Assembly (NCBI GenBank): GCA_050084515.1
Contig: CM114274.1
Location: 15,190,001 to 15,254,000 of the forward strand
Direction: 5' to 3'
Length of the DNA: 64,000 nucleotides
From: Blasia pusilla
Lineage: Eukaryota; Marchantiophyta; Marchantiopsida; Blasiales
A program made the position numbers and the translations under genes. A model generated the notes under the pieces. That model was not told the origin of the DNA and did no database searches. It saw nothing but the letters and a program-made list of their open reading frames with translations. Below are positions 10,920 through 21,910 of the stretch, one piece after another; position 1 is the first letter of the stretch; every line of letters begins with the position of its first letter.

Positions 10920-11830
10920 AGTGAAGGATTGAGATACAGTAGGGGAGCTGGTCGTAGGGGTCTTAATGGCCCGGGGACCACCACATCGCTACATCATTGT
11001 AGTCCCTAGAGCTGGGACTGGTCGGCTTTGGTGAGAGTCCTTAATGCTACGACGCCGTGCCAGGTGTCGAGGATCGGGAAGGGAGATCCGGCGGATCCAC
11101 GGGCAGGGAGAGGAGTAGGTATTCGCGGAGGAAGATGCAGAGGCGCCCGAGGGTACGTGGACTGGACGGATGAGAATTCAGGATCTGGCGGTGCTGTGAG
11201 GGGGCTCGATCTACTTGAATCCGAAGGCGGAAGGCGGCTCGATGGGGGATCCGACGGGTGGGGTCGCAAGAGGAAGAAATAAAGAAACCAGAGAAAAGAA
11301 AGCGAAAGGAAAACGCAGAGGCGCCGCAGGCGGAAGGGAAGAGGAACTGCTGCCCAGTCGCCGTCAGGCTGGCGGGCAGGAACCCATCGGACGGCGTCGG
11401 ACGGACGCACAGAGTAGGAGGGGACGGTTTTATGAAGGCAGGCAAACGCAGGGCCGCGCGAAGGAACGGAAACGAACGTACAGAATATTGTGCTGCACAG
11501 CTATGACGCGTTCGCTATTGGCCCTACCCTAAAGGCGGTAGGGCCTAGTGGTCCTCCCCAATAGGAGAACCAGTAGTCATAGTACTACCTACCTTACCAT
11601 GTGCTCTTCACCAATGGCAACGTACGTACGTCTCCCGCCTTCGGCAGCTAGGCACGGTTGGTCGCTGCTGGCACAGTGCTCGAGACTCGGACCTTTTCCG
11701 TTCGATGCTCTGTTCTGTCGCCCGCCTCCGAGCCTCGGCAGCGCGGACGGAATCCCGTCCGCTAGGGTCGGACACTCCTACTTCATGGCTATGAGGGTGC
11801 GTCCCTAATTCCGTCAACGTTTCTAATACA
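10920..11830. other. GC-rich island, about 0.9 kb
   Basis: A sharply bounded GC- and CpG-rich block between AT-rich flanks. Open frames exist on both strands (for example 11215-11532 plus and 11006-11410 minus), rich in Arg/Gly or Pro/Ser as expected from composition. No domain was recognised. It may be a CpG-rich promoter or leader region, or a GC-rich transposon end. Confidence 0.45.
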
Positions 11831-12334
11831 GGAAATGGGACCTAAACAAATATCTTATTGCAATATTTACTTGTCTCTTTGTTGGCATTTATTCGGACAT
11901 TAATATTATTAATGGAGAGTGCTTTTATTTTTGCAAATTCTTTTCATCTTACAATTGATGCTAGTTGGGACTTGTGAGGGAACGCGCATCGCCATGTCCC
12001 CGAATCCCTAGTTATGTTGGTTAAATGCTCAGTTACTCCATGCATCGTACTATGGGTTTTAAAGGATACATAGTGAACTCTCATGTGTCGCCATTTGAAA
12101 ATCGCTCTTCAATTAATAATTTAGATTTTCAATCAATAAGATCACTCTCTTTATGAATCATTCACAATGAACTCAAAATGACACAAAAATTTTAAAAATT
12201 GTGAGAGCTAAGTAAGTATATGAGTAATTAGACCCATGAGGGTTTGCAAGAGACCCTCTTGCGTGTCCATTAGATGATGAAGATGCAATTGATCCTATTT
12301 GTGAGACCGTAGGGAAAACTATCATGGATAGCAC

Positions 12335-12835
12335 TTATGGAATTTCGTGAATAAGAACCGGTGGCTGTAAGGGAGGAGGGCCACCCATTGGACTCATCAT
12401 TGAAGGGGCTAAAGGAACAGTACTAGGAACATCCAAACCTAAGCCCACACCATTAAATGATCCCACTTTAGTTCCAATAGGATTAAAAAATATAGGAGTT
12501 TGAGGAGGATCATGGTAATGAACATGTGGAGGGTTTGGAGCAGGGGGACCAGCTGCATTAACACCATTTTTTGGTGGAACCGATTGATAGAAAGCTAGTG
12601 GGGCATAAGATGGTTGATAATAATTCATGCAAACCATGGTATGATGACCGCTTCCATAATTCACACGAGCCCGTGGTTGAGGGATTCTATTGTTAGACAC
12701 TAGCATTGGTAACCCACAAGAAACCATAGCAGATGTCAATGGCCATGCATCCATGATGGAGGACTCACCTTTCTTGGTTCTTATATCAAATCTCAGTCCT
12801 TCATGTATTTCAAGTTCAAGGTGCACTATGTTCAT
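12335..12835 (-). CDS. hypothetical proline-rich protein, 166 residues
   Basis: A minus-strand open frame begins with MNIVHLELEIHEGLRFDIRT and ends in a Pro/His/Met-rich half (NPPHVHYHDPPQTP, PMGGPPPLQPPV). It stands alone in an AT-rich region, so a 166-codon frame of this composition is less expected by chance than most. There is no signal peptide, membrane segment or known domain. It resembles the low-complexity N-terminal part of retrotransposon gag proteins as much as a host protein. I do not recognise it. It could also be a single exon or a remnant. Confidence 0.3.
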   Translation of the reverse strand: MNIVHLELEIHEGLRFDIRTKKGESSIMDAWPLTSAMVSCGLPMLVSNNRIPQPRARVNYGSGHHTMVCMNYYQPSYAPLAFYQSVPPKNGVNAAGPPAPNPPHVHYHDPPQTPIFFNPIGTKVGSFNGVGLGLDVPSTVPLAPSMMSPMGGPPPLQPPVLIHEIP

Positions 12836-15380
12836 TGATCTACTTTTCTATTAATATAAACGCGTGGATCGCACGTGCTTACACTACTCGTGGGTATTTT
12901 CAAAATGAAAGAAAAGGGTGTTCCAAATGCCCCTTATAATAAGGAGAATGGAAAAATGAAATAAAAGGGTGTTTCAAATTGACCCATTCTTAGGAGAATG
13001 TCACACAATGGAAATTTTCTTGGAGAGCACTTTTGAGAAAGGGGGTTTGAGATTCTTGGCCTATTAAACTAGTGTCCTCCCTTCATAAACCATGTTAAAA
13101 ATGAAGTAGTGGAGTAGCACAACATGAAGATAAAATAATATAAGGGGACTTATATAATACGCATAGCAATTTTAGCCTTGATGTCATGGATAGACTAGGG
13201 AGAAAACTCCAATCCATTTGGGATTCATAGTTGGCGTAGGGGCAAGGTGGTAAATATAAGAATTTCCTTATCAAAATGAAATAACCACTAGGAATGAATA
13301 AGGATCAAGTAGAAAAAAAAATCCTCGTTTCGTAGGATTTGGGTCCCTCGACACACATCTCACTCCCTACTTGAGTTTTGTCATCTCTCCAAATAAGAGT
13401 ATTGCCAAAGGGAGAAATATAGTGCTTCAAAATGCCCAAATGGGGCATCTCTTTGATAGAATATACCTTAAAAAGGCTAGGGGAAGAAAATTCTTGAGCA
13501 TCCCAAAAGTATCACATGATGGTCATATTTGATCACATTTGGTATGACACAACATATAATAAAAATTAAGAAATAGTTTTTTTTAACTATCACAAACTTA
13601 CCAAGACCGATTGAAATTTCTTTCGCCGTGAAAACATCAATTGTTTTCCCTTTTGCAATCATCTCTTATTTTAAGGTACATCTCACTTCTATTCCATTTT
13701 TCAAATACTTCACCAATACATTAAATAAAAATGGTTTAACTTTTTATTTTGAGTTAAAAAGTCTTTTTCCTTATTATTAGAGTTCTTCCATTATCCTACC
13801 CAAAATTTGTGTGTAGGTTGTATGTTACAAGTGGGACGTGTAAAATTGTCACCTATCTCCTTTAAACAATTCTTAGTGTTATATAATGCAGTGACAAAGT
13901 AGCTAGAGAAGTAGACTCAACAAAAGAGACAATGTATAGGGCCCACAACTAATCATAATACAATTGTACAATGACTTCTAAAATATGGGAATGGAAGGAT
14001 ATGCTTGATGCCATTTATTCTTGTTTCACTTTCTATGTGTTCAAATACCATGTGGCAATTGAAATATCTACCATGTTTGAATGGTAAACGCCTTGATGCC
14101 ATACTACCATATTGTAATTGCCATGGGAATTTTGGTCCATACCTTAGAGGACTTATGATGAAGTGTCTAGATGCACATTGGATATTATGATGTTGATATT
14201 GGATATAAACTCAATGGACATGGTCTTGATTTCTCTTTCACTTTAAAACAAATCAAGCTTAAAATTTTCATGCGATGAATACTCAATAGTAGGGCATTTC
14301 ATAAAGTGCGACATAGAGGTCATGATGTCTCCTTAGTTGTTGTCTATAAAATCAATCCTGATCATTGTTACGTTTCAAGATTTCTTAACTTGTAGGGGTT
14401 CATATTTACGACTCACTCCGAGTTAAATATTCAAGAGTTAAGCAAGACATACGAGACGTAAACTGTACATGTCTACCTCCTTAGAATCTCGAACTAGAAA
14501 CCGCAGAAAAGTGTAAAAAGTAACAAAAATATGGACATCCGACACAACACAATACCACGGGGCATAATTTGAGATGCCTCAATTAACACAACAAATGAAA
14601 TTTTCTATTTTGAAACCCTAATAAAAGAATATCCACTTTATTAAAAAAAAACCTCAAAAGATGACAAAGAAAGGTAATAACATCCTAAGCAGGGAAGGAA
14701 TCAAGAAACGCACAACGGAATGCAAAAATAAAATGGCAACAAGCCAACACAAAAACCCACTCAACGAGTTAAAGGATGAATAACCCAAAACAAATTTGAT
14801 GAGAATACTATTAGTTGGTCAGACGTAAAAGGATGACGAGGTGAGCAACCGCCAACGACTTGTGTCAACGCAAAAGCTTGTGTAAGTTGTAAGGCTACCA
14901 AGATGCGTTGTCAAACATAAGAAATGAACACGAAAAGAGAAGGACAACGAAAAGGGGTAAGATTATGATTTTTGAAGGAGTAAATTTTAAAAAAGATCAA
15001 AATACACATGTAAATGCCCAAATATTTCCACTACGAAATGAAGAAATCTATCAATTGCATGTTTAAAAAAAAGTCAACTTTTTGATTCTTGCTATCATTC
15101 AATGCATTTTCTTTTGTACGTGTCCGTGGCACTAGAATTTTCTTATTGATATTTTAAGAGCACATAAAAAAATTAGCAAAACATATCTCACTGCTGAAAA
15201 GAATAAATTAATCAATTCTTTGTTTCGTAACATAATTTAACTTTTTGATTCTTGGTACTATTGGACACATTTTCTTTAGTTTGTGGAGAAAACAGGGGCG
15301 ATGAGGCATCGCTTGTCATCGCACTAATGGATTATTTGCGTGACATCCTATCTTCGAACCTAGTTTTTAGCTGTTCTGCG
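12836..15380. other. intergenic DNA, no gene seen
   Basis: AT-rich sequence with poly-A/T runs; nothing supportable was found. The short frames at 13477-13662 (minus) and 14005-14190 (plus) carry no motif. Confidence 0.55.
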
Positions 15381-16340
15381 TTAACACACCAACAAAAACT
15401 AATTAAAAGCCCCGGCCTTGGTCTTTGAGTTGAAATACGTTATTTTTTGTGGATTGTTTAGTAGTTTCATACACGGGTATCCCGTGGATTTAAGGTTGGC
15501 AGTTGACATACACGGGCTGGCGCATACACGGGCTGCCCCCTCCCCCCTCCTCTTCCGGGAGTAGCCCGGTGACTTACCGGGCCCTAAACCCTTACCCGGA
15601 CGATTCCGGACAGGAAGTAAATTGACACCCCCTAATCCTCCAAATGTTTTTCTTACCGTTATATGTACCGAGTACTCGACCCGTCTTGTGAGGGGGCGTG
15701 AACTCACGCGACGTGAGGTATTTTCGCCGACAGCGGCTCACGCCGAACTGCGAAGATTCCGTCCCGTCCCGTCCCTCCGTCCGTGCCCTCTCTGTCCAAT
15801 CGTCCCATGAATACCTTCGCGGCTGTGTGTCGGAGTCCGTGCTGCGGCCACGAGTCCCGAGTTGCGAGTGTGGGCATTCGAATGGGAAGCGGAGAGAACG
15901 AATGTGGGAAGAGAGCAATATACTCGAGCTGACGAGAGAGTGAGCTCCGAGGGCTGATGATTCGGGTGCTGCGGGAGCGGCGGATTGTCGAAGGAGGTAG
16001 TACAGGAGGTGTCTGAAGAATCTGAGAGATTGCGTCTGGCAGACAGGGCAGGGGAGGCGCGGATGGAGGGCTTGGAGATGCTGGGAGAAGCGAAAGGGGA
16101 GAGAGAGAGTGAGAGAGGTGGAGGAGGAGGGAGACAAGGAGGCGGAGGAGGATGGGGTGAAGAAATGAGGAAATCGGGAAGCTGAGGAGTGAGGATTTGC
16201 GCGGAAAGAGTGGGATTGCAGGGAGCTTGGATCTGGAGGTCTGTCGTGAGTTGCTTTCTACCTTGGGGCCTGTTGAATAGCCGTGTCAGCTGATTAGCTG
16301 TAGTCTCTGTGCGTGTGCGCGTGTGTCTCACTGGTGCGTA
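15381..16340. other. GC-rich, purine/pyrimidine-skewed block
   Basis: A GC-rich block precedes the CT microsatellites. The right half is purine-rich on the plus strand (GGAGGAGG, GAGAGAGAG), so the minus strand shows long Ser/Pro/Leu-rich frames (15592-16137 and 15738-16331) that are explained by composition. Its position before the CT tracts and the possible genes of 16.7-21.2 kb fits a promoter or 5-prime leader. No protein family was recognised. Confidence 0.4.
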
Positions 16341-16373
16341 GTTGATAGATTGTGTGTTTGTGATTGCATTAGC

Positions 16374-16400
16374 TCTCTCTCTCTCTCTCTCTCTCTCTCA

Positions 16401-16440
<40 letters not shown>

Positions 16441-16507
16441 TATTCAATCGCAAATACACAGCTTGATTTCGAGCGAGGACAACTGTCGTCATTCCCTTGC
16501 TCCCTCT

Positions 16508-16576
<69 letters not shown>

Positions 16577-16600
16577 TACACTCACTCACTCACTCACTCA
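16374..16600. repeat. CT/CA/ACTC microsatellite cluster
   Basis: Two long CT tracts (about 16374-16437 and 16507-16558) are separated by 70 bp and followed by CACACA and ACTCACTC runs. The phrase TCGCAAAT(A/G)CACAGCTTGATTT after each tract (about 16448 and 16602) shows that tract and flank were duplicated in tandem; a third, shorter flank occurs near 16676. Such tracts are common in plant leaders. The overlapping Leu/Ser frames are artefacts. Confidence 0.9.
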
Positions 16601-16895
16601 ATCGCAAATGCACAGCTTGATTTTCAGAGCGAGGACAACAGCGGTCATTCCTCGCTTCCTACTCTCTTTCTATAATGCGCTACTTGATTTCGAGTCAGGA
16701 CAAGTGTGCCCACTCGTTTCTCTCTCTAAATTCTCATATGAATGTGGACAGCTGTGGTCGCTCATGTGGTGTGGGGTATGACAGCTAGTTAGTTCAGTGC
16801 GGACAGTCGAATGTTGCATCGTCCAGTGCCATGTAGGTAGAGAAGTCTGGGCAGTTACCGAAGCATATCGACATGCCTCAGGTTTTGCGACCTCA

Positions 16896-17140
16896 TTACC
16901 CTGATAGTCGTCAATTTCTCCCACATTCCACAGCCGCAGTTGTAGGGCGACGAGTGTGCCGAATTCTTTGAGCTTAACCATCGCTTCCTTCAATTCTTCC
17001 CGTGTTCTGTGTGGAGCTGACGGAACGTTTGGGAATGTGGGAAGTGAAGACTGTAATATTTCGAGCGTCTGGTCGCAGGCGCTCATTACTTGAATTTTGA
17101 ACTTCGCTGTTACCACTTGTCCGAGTTCTCCTCTCCTCAT
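16896..17140 (-). CDS. candidate exon of an unrecognised minus-strand gene
   Basis: A minus-strand frame encodes a helix-like stretch (QVMSACDQTLEILQSS, then REELKEAMVKLKEFG) of ordinary amino-acid composition, unlike the chance frames around it. A donor-like G|GTAATG follows the codons for DDYQ near 16905. The heptad-like Leu spacing suggests an alpha-helical or coiled region. The pattern vaguely recalls small helical Mediator subunits, but not enough to name it. It may belong with the open minus-strand segments at 17597-18411. Start and end are approximate. Confidence 0.3.
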
Positions 17141-17596
17141 CGCCTCCGCTACTGTTCAGGCAAATTGGCCAGATTCGGTAGTGATCAGCTCGCATTAGCA
17201 TGTCCTTTTTTAAGCAGTGAAATTTCGACATCGCCTTCTGCATCCCTACGTAAGGCTCTGGAGTAGGATGGGACTGCACGGTTGTAGTAATTTCCCTGCT
17301 TCTATGTGTGTCGTCCAGCTGCGGGAATGTGGTTGCCGTTATCGAAGTAGAAATGCTAGACTGGAGAATTAGAAATGTCTCCTATTTTCGCTTCTCCTGT
17401 CCTCGTTATTCATCGCTCGATGTCAGAGGATGTCCTGGCAACGTTCTTCTTCGTTTAGTTGAGTTTTGCTGCAGCAATGATCGTCCGCATTGTCCGAGTG
17501 AACTCTTCAGCTTGGAACGCGGAGACCAGTTGAGGGCTCCGAAGGTGAGGACTTCCCTCTTGGGCTTTTGCTTCTTCATGTCCGGAGTCTGTTTCT

Positions 17597-18411
17597 AGTC
17601 ACGGTGGACAGCATGTAGCTTGCTGGGCAGCTGAAAGAAGAGGGCCACGAATGCCCTGCGCTCGTCTCCTGCCAGTCTCCAGCGGGCTTGATTGTGTGGA
17701 GCTCCACTTTCAAATGTGGAGAGTAGCTCAACTCCAACGTGTGCAACCACTGGCAGGGACCACTCGCCGCGCTCGTCAAAAGATATAGTGAGAGAATGGG
17801 ACCATGGCCGAGGGAAATAGTCTGATGCAGTGCAGGTGTCAGGGAGAAATTGCGGTCTCTCGTGTACTGGGCTTGTTGCCATCAGCTCCGGTAGAAGGTC
17901 TCCTCCAGTCTGGAAATGTCAGCAGTGAGTCTCACTCGCGATGAACCACCACAGTTTCAGTCGAGGAATAATCGCACATCGAAAGCCAAACCCACTGCGA
18001 GATCGCCACTGTAGTCTGGAGCATGTCGCTCAAATTGTTTGCCGCGATACCAGAGGGTCCAGAAGATGCGAAGGAATAATCACGCACCCTCGGAAGTAGT
18101 GGGTAGTCATATACTATGTCTAAGTTGCCCGAAGTATACAAAAGTGCGGATCGTTTCGTCGGGAATGGGAATGTTTGGGTATAGCAGATTGGCAATGACG
18201 TCCATGGAGGAGCTGTGGACTTGGTGGCTGAGATAACTGTCCTTTCGGTCACCTCGATACATCGTCTTCCTCCCTCTCTTCGGCTTTGCCCTGCAGAGTC
18301 TTCTGTGCCATGAGGAGCAATGTCTTGCAGTTGGTTGACACCAACGCTTTCCCTGTCCGATTTGGAGTGGGGATTTCAGGCTGATGAAGCGCTGTGGGTT
18401 GGGAACTCATT
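17597..18411 (-). CDS. candidate exons of an unrecognised minus-strand gene
   Basis: Three minus-strand open segments follow one another: 18249-18411 (starting MSSQPTALHQ), 17932-18252 (with SALLYTSGNLDIVYDYPLLP) and 17597-17912 (with HSLTISFDERGEWSLPVV and AFVALFFQLPSKLHAVHRD, ending in a stop). Composition is that of a globular protein. A donor-like GA|GTGAGA lies near 17937 on this strand, but the next acceptor is only about 26 bp away, so the splice pattern cannot be fixed. I do not recognise the family. Chance open frames in GC-balanced DNA remain possible. Confidence 0.3.
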
Positions 18412-18455
18412 CCACCTTCCCGAGGCAGCGATTGAGAGATTTGGAGTTGTAGCAC

Positions 18456-19058
18456 TAGTGTCTAGTAGGCAGGGTTTCACGTAGAGATGCCTTCTGTGTG
18501 CTTATGTTTTGTCGATTGACTGGAGGTTTTAGCCTAGTTATCTGAATTTTGATCTCTAGTCTGAATGTCAGATTTGGATGGACGTTTTATTGGTTTGGCA
18601 TGTATCTCCTTACTGTCTTCACTGGAAGGGAGTGTCTTGCTGCTTCGGATCTCTACCGTTCTCTCCTCCACTCTGGGTGACCCTGTGTGTTTCCATTGGT
18701 GGTGGGTTGTTAGTTTTCTTCCTAGGGAGGAGCACTGACGCTGCGTTTGGATGTTTCTACTGGCAGCCAGGAGGATATTCTTCCACCACCAGACTTCGTT
18801 GTCCATGGGCGCAGGCTGACGGATTCTGCACACGACGATGTCTGGGATACCGATTGGTCGTGATGTTCAGCATGTGCAGGGGTTTTGGAGTGCTGTTCGT
18901 GGTACGCTTCCAGTCTATAGCTAGATAGGCCGTAGTCGCTGCAAGGCTTTCAAACGCTTTTGCTGAAGCGTTTCTCTGGGTCTATGGTGGTCGTGTTTAC
19001 TTCGTGGTATCAGCAGCGCTAACCTGTTGATCGTTCATTGAATGACGAAGATGTTGTC
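18456..19058. other. region between candidate minus-strand exons and WRC exon
   Basis: Moderate GC content with frames on both strands (18534-18833 minus; 18578-18928 plus) and no recognisable domain. I looked here and upstream for a QLQ motif, the usual N-terminal partner of WRC, and found none. The DNA may be intronic or leader sequence. Confidence 0.4.
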
Positions 19059-19334
19059 AGATGCAATCGGAAAGATGGGAAGAGATGGCAATGTGCTCGT
19101 GAAGTAGTCCCAGGGCAAAAGTACTGCGAACGCCATGTGGGTAGAGGTCGCAATAGGCCTAAAAGGTCGGTGGAAGGCTACTCTGCAACATCGGAAGTTG
19201 CTGCTACATCCTCCCTCGGCACGATCTCGTCGATCAGCATCGCAGCAGGAGCCCAAGGTGGATTTATGAGCCTTGCTTACAGCAATGTGCAGCCCTCAGC
19301 TTCACCAAGCGAACCTCGAGAACATGGAAACTTG
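19059..19334 (+). CDS. WRC zinc-motif exon, growth-regulating-factor type
   Basis: The exon encodes RCNRKDGKRWQC followed by AREVVPGQKYCERH, exactly the C-x9-C-x10-C-x2-H spacing of the WRC domain (Cys codons at 19062, 19092 and 19125; His at 19134). A basic tract RGRNRPKR follows, a likely nuclear signal. WRC domains of plant growth-regulating factors bind DNA. The reading frame has no ATG; an acceptor-like TTGTCAG|A at 19059 suits an internal exon, and a stop lies upstream at 19020. It ends at a donor-like GTGCGT (19335) or runs on to a stop at 19350. No QLQ domain is visible upstream, so this is a WRC-only protein, a fragment, or part of a fusion with the next gene. Confidence 0.72.
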
Positions 19335-19434
19335 GTGCGTTTCCCTCCCTAATGTCCTCTGACGGTTCCTTCCTTCACTCATAGATCTCCATTCCCTTTA
19401 TTCCCAGTGCACTCCCTCAGTAATCATCAGGCCG

Positions 19435-21204
19435 ATGGTTGTCCCTGTGAGTGCTGGGTGGTCGGTAGCTTTGATGTAGAAAGCAAACTAGAGCGAGGTT
19501 GGAAGGAAACGGGGGCTGCCATTGATGTATGCAGTTTGATTGTGTTCGCAGGTGCTGCATCACCCAAGCAATGCAGTGCTTCCCAGTTGTTTCGAGAAGG
19601 TGGCGAGAGTGAAAGTGTTGTATGATAGAGTGCGTTCCAACTTCCCTTTTTTTGACCCTCTGAATGACAAGAACCAACCGGTTTTCATGGAAAATGCTGG
19701 AGGCAGTCAGGTTCCTCGAGTGGTAATCGATGCCGTGAGCAACTACATGAAGTACACCTACGCCCAGCCAGGAGCTGGCTACGAGCTCTCTAACCGAGCT
19801 GCCGAAACAGTGATGTCTGCACACAACCACATGAAGACTTTCGTGAATGCTAATGGCTTTGGGGAAGTGATACTGGGTCCATCGACTTCGCACTTGTTGA
19901 CAAATCTCAGCCAGTGGTATGGTTGTGCGGTCCGGGAAGGAGATGAAGTAATTATTCACGAGGCAAATCATGAGGCCAACGTGGGACCATGGTTGAGAAT
20001 GGCTGCCAGTAATGGGCTCATAGTCAAGTGGTGGAGAGTCAATTACGACACCTTCGAGTCGGATCTGGACGCACTGGCAGAATTGCTGTCACCGCACACG
20101 AGAATCGTTGCTGTTGCACATGTTTCCAATCTGCTGGGTGAAGTATTGGATCTGGAGAGGGTGGTGAAGATGGTGAAGACAAGAGTCGGGGCAAGTGCAG
20201 TGCGCGTTGTTGCAGATGGAGTGGCTTATGCCCCTCATCGAGCAGTGGATGTGGCAAAGTGGGGAGTGGACTGGTACTCCTTCAGTGCCTACAATGTGTA
20301 TGGCCCGCACATGGCTGTCCTTTACGGTTCCCAGGACGCATTCCTGGATGTCAAAGATGCACACCCCAACTGGGATTTCATTGCTCCCGACAATGTGAGG
20401 GCCCAGTTCGAGCTGGGTGGTGTCTCCCATGAAGCTTGCGCTGGAATTGTAGCCCTCCCTCAGTACCTTGGAGTTCTAGCCAGGATTGGAGAAGCATTCA
20501 CATTGTCTTTGGAGGGAGGCAAGGAAGTAGTGAAGCAGGAAATGGGGAAGGATGTCGGACGTCTGACTGAAGCAGGTGCTCTGGCTTCAGCAGAGGATAT
20601 GACTGTAGGGACTGAGAACACGGACACATTCTCTGGAGGTGCCGATTTCAATCTGAAGGGGTATAGTGCAGCAGCAGCAACTTCGACAGATCTGCAATCT
20701 GTCCCTGAGGTTTTCATGGACAACCTGACCTCCTCTCTAAGGGATTGGGATCTTGCTCTACAGGGCACCAGCTTCGGCCAGGAAGCGCTTACCTTTGGTG
20801 GTAAGGTTTCAGCTCGTCTGGATCGAGTTGTGGTGGAGGCTGCGTACGACACAGTGATTCTGCTGGAGCAACCTCTTCAGGAAAAGCTCCTCGCTTTCCT
20901 CAGGTCCAGGCATGATGTTGTGGTTGTAGGGCCTGTGTCTTCTGTAGCAGAGCTCAGGGTTCCCACCATCAGTTTCCTCCATGTCTCCAAGAACTCTTCG
21001 CAGATCTGTCGTGATTTGCACAGCGCAGGGTTTGCAGTGCGAAATGGCCATATGTATTGCTATCATCTCTTGTCAGGTATGGCCGCTCAGAAGAAGCTCA
21101 CGGTCAATTCTGTGGAGGATGGAGTTGTCAGGATCTCCATGGCGCATTACAACACTCCTATTGAAGTGGCCCGCCTCATAGCCTGCTTGCAAGCAATTTT
21201 GTAA
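19435..21204 (+). CDS. cysteine-desulfurase-like PLP fold-type-I protein, Lys-to-Asn at the PLP site
   Basis: The product resembles the class V aminotransferase/cysteine-desulfurase-like family (VC1184-like), enzymes that use PLP on amino acids. Hallmarks are ENAGGSQVP near the N-terminus, IIHEANHEANVGPW, VVADGVAYAPHR (PLP-ring Asp, codon 20215), FSAYNVYGPH, and the C-terminal RNGHMYCYH and VVRISMAHYNTPIEV. In relatives the FS.YK.(Y/F)GPH lysine forms the Schiff base, but here that codon (20293-20295) is AAT, Asn. An insertion of about 100 residues (about 323-426), rich in Ala/Ser/Thr, precedes the small C-terminal domain. I propose a start at ATG 19435, four codons, an intron 19447-19551 (GTGAGT...TTCGCAG, phase 0), then an open frame to the stop (554 residues). 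The main exon is unbroken, so the gene is probably expressed. Catalysis by the usual mechanism is doubtful. Confidence 0.85.
19447..19551 (+). other. proposed 105 bp phase-0 intron
   Basis: A strong donor GTGAGT at 19447 and acceptor TTCGCAG ending at 19551 flank 105 bp. Removal joins ATG GTT GTC CCT to the long desulfurase-like frame without shift. The long frame has no in-frame ATG before the conserved core and an in-frame stop at 19537, so an intron here explains its start. Confidence 0.5.
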
Positions 21205-21904
21205 ATGTGGTTGGCCTCGTCCAGCAGGAGTGCAAGGATCTCAAGTTGTCTACTCCTGGCCTCAGTGGAATCCCTAGCATGACTACTCTGAACTAGATCA
21301 GAGAGAGCAACCATCTGATTGAGATCAGTTATGGAGCCGAACTCCAACTCAGGAATGGAGAAATGCAAGACACCAATGACATCTCCTCCCCTCATCCTTA
21401 GGGGTCACGTGTGGAAGATGGGTTCCATTGGTAGGGACGATAGTGGATGGAATTTCAGATCTTATAGCAGGTCCCATTCTAACTTGCAGGCAGCAAGAGC
21501 TCATGGTGGCCAAGAGAGACAAGCACTCAGCATCTTTGGGAGAAGTGTGTGTGGTTAGTGCAGAAATGAAAGGAAGCTAGAGCTTTACATGTGAAGGCAG
21601 TTAGTGCAGAAACTGAGAAGCTAGAGGTTTGCAATAGTGAGGGATTAGCACAAAAGCAAGCTTCTCCCGCTACTTTAAACCCCCTTACACAACCAGAAAC
21701 AATAAGTCCGTAATCCGAGAAGTGTGCATCCTTGCACGTGCACATTGGGATCAACTGTGGATACCATTTCTGCAAGATCTCACTCCTCCCCATGGCACCA
21801 ACCTTTGAATCTAGGATGCAGTAAAGGGGCTGCTTCGTCTTTCCCACCCAGGAATTACTGTACAGATAGAGCTGGCGGGAATCAGAATTTTGTACTATAC
21901 TCTG

Positions 21905-21910
21905 AATAAA
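21905..21910 (+). promoter_or_regulatory. possible polyadenylation signal AATAAA
   Basis: AATAAA lies about 700 bp after the desulfurase-like stop, in the same strand sense. It would give a long 3-prime UTR; nearer signals were not obvious. Chance occurrence is possible. Confidence 0.25.

Noticed and set aside
11006-11532. Overlapping open frames in the GC-rich island on both strands
   Set aside because: Frames are open on several strands at once because stop codons are rare in GC-rich DNA, and the protein strings are low-complexity Arg/Gly or Pro/Ser.
15592-16331. Minus-strand Ser/Pro-rich proteins of 181 and 197 residues
   Set aside because: They mirror a purine-rich tract and overlap each other in different frames, and no domain was recognised.
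16342-16781. Long Leu/Ser frames across the CT tracts
   Set aside because: They are translations of dinucleotide repeats in all frames, with no non-repeat coding content.
16896-17140. Mediator subunit assignment for the minus-strand helical exon
   Set aside because: Only a loose helical resemblance; no defining residues could be pointed to.
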